This document shows, in pieces, positions 8,412-16,728 of a stretch of DNA of 64,000 bases. This DNA comes from Thecamonas trahens ATCC 50062 (lineage: Eukaryota; Apusozoa; Apusomonadida; Apusomonadidae). The stretch is taken from contig NW_013657674.1 of NCBI RefSeq assembly GCF_000142905.1, positions 512,673-576,672 on the forward strand, written 5' to 3'. Within the stretch, counting starts at the first letter, position 1. The number at the start of each line of letters is the position of its first letter. Under the pieces are notes generated by a model, which was given only the letters and a program-made list of their open reading frames with translations, was not told where the DNA came from and did not search any database. The translations under genes and the position numbers were made by a program.

Positions 8412-9347
8412 ATGACTCGCATACGCATCACCAACCCTTCCACAGGCGAAGAAGTGGTTGTTGACAAGGCTAAGGAGCCTCCACCCTCTCCGGTCCATGC
8501 CTCACACCCTTTGCCTCTGCCATCGCCGTCGCCATCGCTGTCGCCATCGCCGTCGCCGTCGCGCCCACTCCCTGCCCAACGTCACTCGGCTCGTCGCCGT
8601 CCTCGTCCCACGGTCCGCACCCGCGGATCGGCCTTGTACGCATCCGCGTCACCAACGTCACCGGTCTCGGCTGATGTGGTGAGCGCAGGCTCGCAGCCAT
8701 CGCTGTCGCCTACCGCGGCATGGAGCGGGTCGGGCGGCTCTCCGTCTGGCTCACCACCTGCTGCGGCGCGGGCGTTTGCCCACCCATCAGGCTCGCCATC
8801 AAGCCCATCGGTGGCGTGGGCTGGACCCGGACCAGCTGTGGCGGCGGCGGCAGCCGTGGACGGATTGGGCGCGCTGCGATCACCGACGGCGAGCTCTCCG
8901 TCGCCGGCAGCGCGGCCATGGACGCCTTACGGCTCGCCGGCGTCGGAGAAAGGCATGTCTGCAGTCTCACCGTTTCAGCTGCGGACGACAGAGGGGTTGG
9001 ACCCCTCTGCAGCGTCGGCGGTTCTCGGCGCAGCATCATGGATGGTTGACCAGGTCGATGCCGCCGCTGGCTCGCCCGTGCCCGGCGAGCGGTTGATGAT
9101 GGCGCGGATCTCCAGCACGGCGCGCAACGTGCCGGCGCATCTCATCGGTGCCGTCGACGCTCCGCTCCCCGCCTGCGTCCGCGTCGGCATCTGCGAGCGC
9201 TTCCAGGCCGAGCTCGACACCACATTCAATAATGTGGTGTACTTTGCTGGGCCTGACGCGGGCTGGCTCACCATCGATGCCCTCACCGCCTCGATGATGG
9301 GCTCTGGGCTATCGCGGCCGGGAACTGCCAGCGCCTCGCACGAGTGA
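8412..9347 (+). CDS. Ser/Pro-rich protein of unknown function with a conserved-looking C-terminal domain
   Basis: 311 aa. It opens with MTRIRITNPSTGEEVVVD, a short motif recalling the I.I..P..G..V peptides of eIF4G-type proteins, but that is only a resemblance. Residues ~25-200 are a low-complexity Ser/Pro/Ala linker with SPSPSLSPSPSPS repeats. The last ~110 residues look folded: GERLMMARISSTARNVPAHLIGAVDAPLP, then RFQAELDTTFNNVVYFAGPD. I do not recognise this domain. The start codon follows an intron acceptor directly. It ends 57 bases from the convergent bL20m stop. Confidence 0.6.
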   Translation: MTRIRITNPSTGEEVVVDKAKEPPPSPVHASHPLPLPSPSPSLSPSPSPSRPLPAQRHSARRRPRPTVRTRGSALYASASPTSPVSADVVSAGSQPSLSPTAAWSGSGGSPSGSPPAAARAFAHPSGSPSSPSVAWAGPGPAVAAAAAVDGLGALRSPTASSPSPAARPWTPYGSPASEKGMSAVSPFQLRTTEGLDPSAASAVLGAASWMVDQVDAAAGSPVPGERLMMARISSTARNVPAHLIGAVDAPLPACVRVGICERFQAELDTTFNNVVYFAGPDAGWLTIDALTASMMGSGLSRPGTASASHE

Positions 9348-9404
9348 CGCACGTTTGCTCTGTCCGCTAAGGATCCCCCGTCTACTACCTAAAGCTTTAC
9401 ACTC

Positions 9405-10001
9405 CTACCCTGATGCCGCAGCCTGATTGGCAGCGCGGACGGCATCTAGAACCTCGTCCAGAGTGTACTCCTCCACAGGGGCGTCCTTGGAGCGGGCATC
9501 GCGGCGGGCACGCTCACGAGCATTGGCCTCTGTCGACTTGACGACCGCAGCGGCGCGGGTGTCGACAACAGCCGGGCGGACGACGTCAACCAGACCAGCA
9601 AACGAAGCCGGCTCGGTGACGGCGAGCTCTGCGAGGATCTTGCGGTTGAGGACGACGCCAGCGGTGTCGAGCGCGTGGACAAGCTCGCCGTAGCGGACGC
9701 CGTGCTCGCGGGCGGCGGCCGAGACGGTACGGACCCACGACTTGCGGAACTCGCGCTTCTTTGTCCGCCGGTCACGGTACGCGTACTGCATGGCCTTGTC
9801 CAGCCGCCGCCGCGCCGCGCGGAACGTGTTCTTTGACCGCCCGTAGTAGCCCTTGGTCATCTTGAGCACCTTGCGGTGCTTGGCCGCCGTCGTCGCCGCC
9901 GTCCGCGAGCCGCCGCCACCTCCTCCTCTCGCCGCCAATGCCATAGCTCCTGCTCCCACCACGCCAGCACGCCCTGTAGTCCATGTCACGCTGCGCAGCA
10001 T
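9405..10001 (-). CDS. MRPL20: Mitochondrial large ribosomal subunit protein bL20m
   Basis: 198 aa. The core (KHRKVLKMTKGYYGRSKNTFRAARRRLDKAM, then AYRDRRTKKREFRKSWVRTVSAAAREHGVRYGELVHAL and LNRKILAELAVTEPASFAGLV) is the bacterial-type L20 fold almost end to end. The N terminus is Arg/Ala/Gly-rich without acids (MLRSVTWTTGRAG...), a typical mitochondrial targeting peptide. A ~60-aa C-terminal extension beyond bacterial L20 (118 aa) is basic then acidic. bL20 binds 23S-type rRNA early in large-subunit assembly. The gene is head to head with mL53, start codons 216 bases apart. Confidence 0.93.
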   Translation of the reverse strand: MLRSVTWTTGRAGVVGAGAMALAARGGGGGGSRTAATTAAKHRKVLKMTKGYYGRSKNTFRAARRRLDKAMQYAYRDRRTKKREFRKSWVRTVSAAAREHGVRYGELVHALDTAGVVLNRKILAELAVTEPASFAGLVDVVRPAVVDTRAAAVVKSTEANARERARRDARSKDAPVEEYTLDEVLDAVRAANQAAASG

Positions 10002-10217
10002 CCTCTCTCGCTATCCCTGCCTCGCAGAGTCGTGTGCTGGGTCTCAGCTCCGTCCCCTCCCCACCCTCGCTGCGCAATTGGGAGATGGAGCGTTCACGGC
10101 CTTTTGCTGACCGACAGGGTTGATCAAGACCGCCGGTCACCCCGCCCACCACCGCCCACCACGGCTGCACTGGCCATGCTGGGGCCACACCCAACTCTGT
10201 TCTCTGCTCGCATAACG
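10002..10217. promoter_or_regulatory. Short bidirectional promoter between bL20m and mL53
   Basis: The 216 bases separate two divergent start codons of proteins of the same mitochondrial ribosomal subunit. No TATA box or repeated motif stands out. The arrangement itself suggests shared control. Confidence 0.5.
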
Positions 10218-10670
10218 ATGGCACTGCGCCACATTGCGTCGCTCAGCGTGCGGTTCAATCCTGCCCTGGGCAAGGAGGCCCAGATGGCACGGTACGTGCC
10301 CCAAGCTCGCCCGAGGATGATCGCCACGGCCTTTCTCGGGCCGGTCTCGGCCGGCGAGCGCATCGCCTGCAGGAGAGCCATGGCGTAGCCAACGTCACGG
10401 AAAGACTCACAGTGTGTGCGGGGGTATGTGTATGTGTATGTGTTGGAGGGACACAGGCTGCTGCTCAACCGGGTGGTGACCGACTCGGCCAAGGCGTCCA
10501 ACTCAAAGTGCGCCGTGGCGGCCGAGGTGACGACCGGCGACGAGCCGGCATCGGTGGTTGTCGAGTACACCAATGGCGCCAAGGAGACGTTTGGTCCCGA
10601 GGCTGGCTCGGTTGATGACGTGCTGTATGCTATTCGCGGGACTCAGCAGCGCATTGACAACGCTGCGTAG
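10218..10670 (+). CDS. MRPL53: Mitochondrial large ribosomal subunit protein mL53, two exons
   Basis: Exon 1 is 10218-10291 (MALRHIASLSVRFNPALGKEAQMAR) and exon 2 is 10457-10670. The join gives MARLLLNRVVTDSAKASNSKCAVAAEV, which follows the mL53 pattern (V.F.PF......R.FL..V...K....N..C.V...V). The end SVVVEYTNGAKETF...VDDVLYAI corresponds to the second beta-alpha part of its thioredoxin-like fold. Total 95 aa (human 112). mL53 is a eukaryote-specific protein of the mitochondrial large subunit. The intron stays open in frame, so an unspliced read would give a false C terminus. Confidence 0.8.
10292..10456 (+). other. Intron of mL53
   Basis: 165 bases, donor GTACGT, acceptor ACACAG, phase 2. 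It includes a TATGTG repeat near the 3' end. The splice restores the mL53 alignment. Confidence 0.85.
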
Positions 10671-10917
10671 ACGGAGGCGGGCTTGTGATGTGGCTTATCC
10701 ACCCTGCTTGCTCTCGGCAGAGTGGATGTGATCGGCAGGCGATAGCCCAGAGGAGTACACGGCTGGTCGGCGATAAAGTAGCTGTGACGGACACGTACAC
10801 GCACACGCACAGGCGCAAGGGGAGTGGTTGGCGAGAGCCGCGTTTACGGCGTGCGAGCAGCGCACGGGAGGCGTGCGGGCGGTGATTGGGCAGCTCTTCG
10901 GCGACTGACCGCTTCCT

Positions 10918-11597
10918 CCTTTTACAGTACAGAATGGACAAACTTGTCCATCGCGCAAGCCGCGCTCCGCGACGCTCCGCAGACGTCGCAACGTCCATCA
11001 ATCGCAGTGGAAGAGTAGTACAATGTGTTAATGGCTGCCACAACAGAAAACAGTCGGCGAGGGCGCGAGCTGACGGCGTCGGCACTGGCGGCGAGGGCGC
11101 GAGCTGACGGCGTTGGCACTGGCGGCGAGGGCGTCGATGATGTCGTAAGGAAAAGCCACACGAGCTACGGCGGGGCGTGGGATCGTGTTAGTGTAGAGCG
11201 CGTACGCAGCGTCCAGAATCCAGTACAGGATGGCGTGCCACCACTTGCGCGGCCACGCCGACCGGCAAGCTCGTCCGTCGCAAGGCGTCCTCGCGCTCTC
11301 CCGTCCGGCCGCTGTGTTCAACTCTGTCATACTCTCCTTCCCGGTCGTCGGGGTCGTCAACGGCAAGCTCCGCACCGTCCGCGCCCGCCGCTCTTCCGGA
11401 TCGGTGCCGCACGGCGCCTCGCGCGTGCGACCGGGCGTCCGTCACGGCGACGTCAACTCGGGCATCCTTCAGGCGGGCGTCTGCGTGTCGGCCGCCATCA
11501 CGTGCGGGCTCGCCTTCCACCGGGAAGTCAAGCATCATCGAATTGTTCACTTTGAGACGCGCACAACAACGCGTCCGAACGAGCGTACCGTCAAGGG
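10918..11597 (-). mobile_element. Decayed piggyBac-like element, copy 1 (680 bp), abutting the GluRS stop codon
   Basis: Read on the minus strand this is ~90-95% identical over long stretches to copy 2 at 17930-18754, in opposite orientation. Its ends are CCTTTTACAGTACAG (plus strand, 10918) and the complement of CCCTTGACGGTACG (ending 11597), degenerate versions of the inverted repeat of copy 2. It contains a transposase-like fragment. A ~33-bp tandem duplication lies at ~11065-11130. Its outer end is the base next to the TGA of the GluRS gene (11598-11600), so it must supply that gene's 3' UTR. No TTAA target duplication is visible. Confidence 0.55.
11028..11375 (-). pseudogene. Transposase-like C-terminal fragment (piggyBac/DDE_Tnp_1_7 type), copy 1
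   Basis: The frame encodes WPRKWWHAILYWILDAAY followed by ALYTNTIPRPAVARVAFPYDII. This matches the C-terminal end of piggyBac transposases: R..KWW..IF.WLLD...NAYILY, then a basic segment and F...LA.EL. The catalytic DDD part is absent, so this is a remnant. Confidence 0.5.
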
Positions 11598-14201
11598 TCA
11601 GAGGGTGACCTTGGAGGAGAGGACGGAGCCCTTGGACTGCTTGCCATCGGGAATGTAGATGAGCTCGGCAGGCGACGACTCGGACTGGTACGGCTTGTCG
11701 ACGATAAAGTAGCCGCGACGCATAAACTGGAGACGGGCGCCCTTGGGGAGGGCGGCGACGTTGGCGTCGACGACGGCGTCGGTGACAAACTTGGACGGGT
11801 CGCGGACGAGGTCAGCGACATTGTCGTTCTGGTCGAGCGAGGACTTGGTGATAATGTGGTCGTACTCGACGAGCTTGGCGGCAACCGTGTACTGCGGCTC
11901 GGCGGAGAGCCAAGTCATGCGGATCTTGGTGTCCTTCGGGTTGCCCTCGAGATGAAGGTGGCCGACGAGCGAGATGGTACCGTCGGCGGCGGTGTTGACC
12001 TCATCGATGATGGCGTTGCCCCAGGTGAGGAGGGTGACCTCCTCGCCCGGCGAGCACCGCGCGGCATCCTCGACCTCGACGTAGACCTTGGACGAGTAGA
12101 CCACGCTCTTGGTTCCAACCTCTGGGTTCTTGGGGTGCGCCGGCTTGGTCGCCACCAGGGTCGTTGCCACGTTGGTGAGGGTGAGGACCGCGCGCGAGTC
12201 GACGGGCACAGCCACGTGCCGCGGAATGACCGGATCGATGATCTTCTTGTTGATGGCCCAGAGCTTGTCCCACGAGTGAGTGTTGGTGTTGAGCGACGCG
12301 CCCTGCGAGGCGATAAACTGCCACAGAGCCTCGAGCGTCAGCCCGCGCCGCATGATGCCCTGCACGGTGGGGAACCGCGGGTCGAACCAGCCCTCGACAA
12401 GGCCCTGGTCGACAAACCACTGCAGCTTGCGCTTCGACATGACGGTGTACTCAAAGTTGAGCCGCGAGTACTCGGCCACCAGCGGCTTGCGCAGCTCGAG
12501 CGCGTCCACCACCCAGTAGTACTGCTCGTTGCGGTCATGGTACTCGTTGGTCCGCAGCGCGTGGGTCACGCCCTCGACCGAGTCGACAATCGGGCAGGCA
12601 AAGTCGTACGTCGGGTACGCCTTGTACTGGGTCCCGGTCCGAAGGTGCGGCGTGAGGTTGCACCGGTAGAACACAGGGTCGCGCATGCACGCGTTGTTGG
12701 CGCTCATGTCCACCTTGCCGCGCAGGCAGCACGCCAGCCCGGTCTCGTCGCCCGCCAGCATGTGTGCCCACAGCTCGAGGTTGCGCTCCACGCTGTTGCC
12801 GCGCGCCGCAGACTCGACACGGTTCATCCGCTCCTCGCGCATGACGTCCACAGGCGTGTCGTCCACGTACGCCAGGCCCTTCTTGATCATCGTCTCGGCG
12901 TAGCCCTGGATGAGCTCAAAGTGGTCCGAGGTGTGCGACATGGCGTCGCCCACAATGCCGAGCGTCGCCAGATCCGCCAGAATGTTGTCCACAAACTCGT
13001 CGCGCTCCTTCGACGGGTTGGTGTCGTCGAAACGGATGAGCAGCTTGCCGTTGTACTGCTTAGCGTAGTGCGCGTTGAGCAGCGCAGCCTTGGAGTGCCC
13101 GATGTGCAGGTACCCAGACGGCTCCGGCGGGAACCGCGTCACGACCTGCCCGTCCACCGCATCCGGCAGCTCCATGTAGTTGGACGGCGCCGCCTCGTCG
13201 GCAGCCGCAGCCGCAGCCGCCGCCTCCTTGGCCGCTGCCGCCTCAATCCGCTTGGTCAGCGTCTTGATGAGGCCCTCGGCCCGCTTCATCGCGCCCTTGT
13301 TCTCCGGGTCGTTTGCCTGGAGCTCCGCCAGCAGCGCCTGCTGCTCGGCCAGCTGGACGTCCAGCGGCTTGTTGCTGCTCCCGCCCTTTCCACCCTTGCC
13401 GCCCTTACCGCCCTTACCGGCCTTGCCGGCCTTGGCTGCCTTCTTGGCCGCCTTGGCCGCCGCCTTCTTGCCCTTGACTCCACGCCCGTACTCGGGGATG
13501 GCGTTGAGGCCGGCAACCCACCGTGCCACAAACGGCGTGGCAGCCTTGTCCGCGTTGAGCGGGAGCCGGAACCACAGCGCAAGATCCGCCAGCGTCGGCG
13601 CGTATCCCACCATGTACGTCCGCAGCGTGAGGTGAGCATCGAGCACCACCGCAAGCTGCTCCGCGCTCGCCGCCGGCTCAAAGTCAATCCATCCGGCGAC
13701 CTCAGCCTGGACTGCAGCATCATCTCCACCAAGAAGATCCAGCGGAGCTCCTGTCTCGGTAATCATAAACCGCGTGACAGCCACCAGTCCCGTCTCCACG
13801 CCATTGTCCTGTGCAGCAGCCGTGTGTTGAAGAGGGGCGGGGGGTGGGGGGAGGGGGGAGGGGGGGGGGGGGGGGGGGAAGGAGGGGGGAGAGTGAGGGG
13901 GGGGAGGGGATGTGGGAGTATGTGCATGTGTGCGTGTGTGTGCATGTGTGTGTGTGTGTGTGCGTGTGTGTGCATGTGTGTGTGCATGTGTGTGTGCGTG
14001 TGTGTGTGCTTGGTGGTGGCAGTCGGAGCGCTCTTTGCCTCCATCCACGACCTGTCTTCGTACATGGGTGAGGGTCAGCGGGGCGTTGGCATGGGCATCG
14101 GTCTGGTTGAGAGTAATGCGAGCAGTTGTAGGGAGAACAGCGTTGAGAACAGCGGCAACAACCTCCACGAGTGGCGACTTGGTCACAACAAACGTGGGCA
14201 T
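11598..14201 (-). CDS. Cytosolic glutamyl-tRNA synthetase with N-terminal GST-like domain, two exons
   Basis: Exon 1 is 14201-14064 (46 codons, MPTFVVTKSPLVEVV...) and exon 2 is 13808-11598; the protein is 782 aa. The catalytic core has the class I signatures: HIGHSKAALLNAHYAKQY in VTRFPPEPSGYLHIGH, FDDTNPSKERDEFVDNIL, and the KMSKS equivalent in YTVMSKRKLQWFVDQGLVEGW. RFPTVQGIMRRGLTLEALWQF and LWAINKKIIDPVIPRH are typical of eukaryotic/archaeal GluRS rather than GlnRS. The C terminus is the anticodon-binding beta barrel. The first ~130 residues are GST-C-like, followed by a Lys/Ala/Gly linker (KKAAKAGKAGKGGKGGKGG) and a short WHEP-like helix pair. Such domains hold GluRS in multisynthetase complexes. 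It charges tRNA-Glu in the cytosol. Confidence 0.92.
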   Translation of the reverse strand: MPTFVVTKSPLVEVVAAVLNAVLPTTARITLNQTDAHANAPLTLTHVRRQVVDGGKERSDCHHQAHTHAHTHAHTHAHTRTHTHTHAHTRTHAHTPTSPPPPHSPPSFPPPPPPSPLPPPPAPLQHTAAAQDNGVETGLVAVTRFMITETGAPLDLLGGDDAAVQAEVAGWIDFEPAASAEQLAVVLDAHLTLRTYMVGYAPTLADLALWFRLPLNADKAATPFVARWVAGLNAIPEYGRGVKGKKAAAKAAKKAAKAGKAGKGGKGGKGGKGGSSNKPLDVQLAEQQALLAELQANDPENKGAMKRAEGLIKTLTKRIEAAAAKEAAAAAAAADEAAPSNYMELPDAVDGQVVTRFPPEPSGYLHIGHSKAALLNAHYAKQYNGKLLIRFDDTNPSKERDEFVDNILADLATLGIVGDAMSHTSDHFELIQGYAETMIKKGLAYVDDTPVDVMREERMNRVESAARGNSVERNLELWAHMLAGDETGLACCLRGKVDMSANNACMRDPVFYRCNLTPHLRTGTQYKAYPTYDFACPIVDSVEGVTHALRTNEYHDRNEQYYWVVDALELRKPLVAEYSRLNFEYTVMSKRKLQWFVDQGLVEGWFDPRFPTVQGIMRRGLTLEALWQFIASQGASLNTNTHSWDKLWAINKKIIDPVIPRHVAVPVDSRAVLTLTNVATTLVATKPAHPKNPEVGTKSVVYSSKVYVEVEDAARCSPGEEVTLLTWGNAIIDEVNTAADGTISLVGHLHLEGNPKDTKIRMTWLSAEPQYTVAAKLVEYDHIITKSSLDQNDNVADLVRDPSKFVTDAVVDANVAALPKGARLQFMRRGYFIVDKPYQSESSPAELIYIPDGKQSKGSVLSSKVTL
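13809..14063 (-). other. Intron of GluRS with simple repeats
   Basis: 255 bases on the minus strand, donor CAT|GTACGA, acceptor CTGCACAG, phase 0. On the plus strand it contains a G-run (13860-13878) and a TG/CATG microsatellite (13917-14010), i.e. a C-rich tract before the acceptor. It happens to be open in frame, which hides it in naive translations. Confidence 0.85.
13856..14010. repeat. G-run and (TG)n/(CATG)n microsatellite
   Basis: Nineteen consecutive Gs at 13860-13878 followed, after a G/A-rich spacer, by ~90 bases of alternating TG with CATG and CGTG variants. It lies wholly inside the GluRS intron. Confidence 0.9.
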
Positions 14202-14498
14202 GGTGGTCCTTGGTGACGAGTGGTGCTTGTCCTTGTCCACCTCGCCTCCACGTCTCATCGGTCGGCTTTCGTGCTGCTCGTCCATCGAAGGTCGGAGAAT
14301 TCGATGCCCAAGGCAGCGTCGATGCCATCGATGCCGTCGATGCCGTCGAACGTTCTTTACATAGTAAGGTACCACCACCCATGGCCACATCCTTTGGCCA
14401 TCAACGACGACAGGTCTTCGGACCACGTTGCAGCCACGATCCGGCAATGATGGACCCATGCCGGACCTCAACAACGGCGAACCCGGCGTCGCGGCAGG

Positions 14499-16595
14499 CT
14501 AAAGTTGCGACAGCACATCACACTGGCGATCGGGCCATGTGGGTCCCATGCCGGGGTTGGCGTTGCATCCGGCGGCGGCGACGACGGCTCCGTCGGCGGT
14601 GGCAGTCGTCCACTTGCGGACGATGAACCAATCAAGCGAAATAAAGTGGGCGCCCGAGGCGAGCGCGTTGGCTAGCCGGGCGGGAGACTCCTTCTCGGCC
14701 GGGGTAAAGTCTTCGTTGACATCGCCTCGGGTCCGGATCATCAGGCCGCGGCGGGCGGCCGAGGCAATGAGCGATCCGAACTGCGGATCGTTAAACTTGG
14801 CGTAGGCGAGGTCGTCACGCCCGTCGAGCTCGCCGTCAGTGAGGGTAAACATGACCCGGTTTTCCAGACTCGACGAGCCCGCCGCGTACGTCTCCCGCAC
14901 CGCGCCCGTATCATCGAGAACAAATACAATGCGCGAGCGCATGGCGTCGAGGCTAGGCCAGCCTGCACGCGCCACAGCTTCGGTGAGCGTCGCGTACCCA
15001 CCGCGCAAGTCGTCCGGCCGGAACACGCGGTTGCCCCACACGCTGAGAATCATCTCTTCGACAGCAACAAGATCATCCATGCCAACGCCAGCCATCTGCT
15101 GCACAATGTCCACGTTGAGGTCAATCTTGAGCTCGAGCTGCACAAATATCGGCGAGTGACCCTCGTGCGCCAGCGACCACTCCAGCATCTCGCGAAGGCA
15201 CTCCACCAGGCAGCTACAGCTCGCTTGATCATCCCACAGCTGAATGTGGAAGACTGCGGCGGACCTGCCTCGCATGTGAACGTCGAGCTCGAACGCGCGT
15301 GCACCGTGCGCCAGCTGGTTCGCCAACGTCTCGTGCTGATACAGCCAGTGCTCGGCGCCGGTCGAGTAGCCTGGCCAGTTGGGGAGCGGGAGGAGATGAA
15401 ACGAGTTGTGGCTCCCGTGAACCATCGTCGCGTTGAGCGGAAGCCCGCCGTTGGACGTACTAAAGACAGGCAGCGGTGGATGAACCGCAATCGGACCGTG
15501 GGATGCCGGGCACCCGCGGTATAGCGCAAAGACCGGAATGATCACCCCGAGTCCGTACACAACAATTGCAGCCACAGCCAGCGCACACAAGGAACAAGCT
15601 CGCGCCCACGAGCATGACCCACGTGCTGGCATAGACGACAATCGCGACGACGAAAGCTCCGAGGCCGACGACGCTGATGAGGTCGACGATGCTGACGAGA
15701 GCTCGACGCCGACCAGCGGCGCCTCGCCGCTGCTGGCCGCCAGGCTGCGCGAGATGGCGAAAACCATGATGAGCCCGGCAGTCATAGCTATCGTGCCCAG
15801 AATTGGGAGCACTGTCGACGACACCACTGCGCCATCAGCAGCGCGGCCAAGAACAATGCCCTGCAGCGCGGTGGCCGCCCGGATACAGACGAGGTAGCCG
15901 AGGCCGGCGTCCGCCACAGACGACGTCCTCGTCGCTCGCATCATCAACTCGACACTCGACACCAGATACCCAATATACGCCAGCGCGTACCACTGGAGCA
16001 CCGAGATCGATGGGTCGAGCGCGTGGATGACCAGCCGCCGCGCGTTGACCACCGTCAGCTGGACAGCTCCGGCGGCAGCGATCCATCCTCCAGCCGGATT
16101 GATCCAAGCCCGGCCTGCAAGTGCAGCAGTTAGCGCCACCACCAGCATCACGATGCCTACCACAGCTAGTGCCAATACCTGGCTCGTCGGCTCGTTGCCG
16201 TCAAAGTAGGCGTCCAGACCGAGAGTAGCGAGCGCGCCAACGACGATGAGCGCCCGTCCCAGCTGATGAATAACTGGATGACGCGCACGATCAGAGGAGC
16301 CATCTGCACCCAGAGCACGACCAACGCGGGCAAACGCATCCTCCCATCCCCTTGGAGCCTTGCATCGAGCGAGTACTTCTTTTCCCGCCCACACGCATGC
16401 AGCGCCCGTGACTGCTGTCAGGACTGGGTACGCCAGACCAGGGTACGGCACCACGAGGAGGGCGAGCGAGAGGCCCATGGCGAGCACAGCTGCACCTGCA
16501 ACTTGGCCAGCGCCACAGCAAGCGGTAGCTGTCCACCCTGCTGCTATGAGTAATCCCCCGGCCATGGCGGTGGAAATGAGTGTGGCTGCAGGCAT
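14499..16595 (-). CDS. Multi-pass membrane protein with a PI-PLC-like catalytic domain (Ca2+-dependent PI-PLC-C1 type)
   Basis: 698 aa from the ATG at 16595; the longer frame begins at TTG. The N-terminal ~290 residues contain about eight hydrophobic helices (e.g. AGGLLIAAGWTATACC, ALIVVGALATLGLDAYF, VLALAVVGIVMLVVALTAALAG, VLPILGTIAMTAGLIMVF). A Ser-rich loop and one more helix (CALAVAAIVVYGLGVIIPVFAL) follow. The remaining ~320 residues form a TIM-barrel phosphodiesterase: MVHGSHNSFH, LANQLAHGARAFELDVH, VFHIQLWDDQASCSCLVECLREML, IFVQLELKID and IVFVLDD. This is the layout of the Ca2+-dependent PI-PLC family found in bacteria and fungi, with the catalytic His in HGSHNSF. The domain probably faces the lumen or outside and cleaves a phosphoinositide or glycerophosphodiester. 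The fusion to a large membrane domain is unusual. Confidence 0.7.
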   Translation of the reverse strand: MPAATLISTAMAGGLLIAAGWTATACCGAGQVAGAAVLAMGLSLALLVVPYPGLAYPVLTAVTGAACVWAGKEVLARCKAPRGWEDAFARVGRALGADGSSDRARHPVIHQLGRALIVVGALATLGLDAYFDGNEPTSQVLALAVVGIVMLVVALTAALAGRAWINPAGGWIAAAGAVQLTVVNARRLVIHALDPSISVLQWYALAYIGYLVSSVELMMRATRTSSVADAGLGYLVCIRAATALQGIVLGRAADGAVVSSTVLPILGTIAMTAGLIMVFAISRSLAASSGEAPLVGVELSSASSTSSASSASELSSSRLSSMPARGSCSWARACSLCALAVAAIVVYGLGVIIPVFALYRGCPASHGPIAVHPPLPVFSTSNGGLPLNATMVHGSHNSFHLLPLPNWPGYSTGAEHWLYQHETLANQLAHGARAFELDVHMRGRSAAVFHIQLWDDQASCSCLVECLREMLEWSLAHEGHSPIFVQLELKIDLNVDIVQQMAGVGMDDLVAVEEMILSVWGNRVFRPDDLRGGYATLTEAVARAGWPSLDAMRSRIVFVLDDTGAVRETYAAGSSSLENRVMFTLTDGELDGRDDLAYAKFNDPQFGSLIASAARRGLMIRTRGDVNEDFTPAEKESPARLANALASGAHFISLDWFIVRKWTTATADGAVVAAAGCNANPGMGPTWPDRQCDVLSQL

Positions 16596-16728
16596 GGCTA
16601 CGTCGCCAGCTCTCTGGTGCAGGCACAAGTGGAGTGGTTGGCTTTTTTGACAGGTGCAGCGCCGACAATGTCACCGCGTGCGGCGTCGAGTCGGATGCGG
16701 CACACAATGGCACCATCACTCGAGCTTG

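Noticed and set aside
8412-8460. eIF4G-type identity for the gene at 8412
   Set aside because: Only a short I.I.NP..G motif; no MIF4G or eIF4E-binding sequence is present.
13763-14065. His/Thr-repeat and Pro-rich protein segment within the GluRS frame
   Set aside because: It is translation of a CA/C-rich microsatellite in an intron with good GTACGA/ACAG borders.
11856-14216. 786-codon plus-strand open frame antisense to GluRS
   Set aside because: High GC makes antisense frames long; the minus strand has a complete GluRS and the plus frame has no domain.
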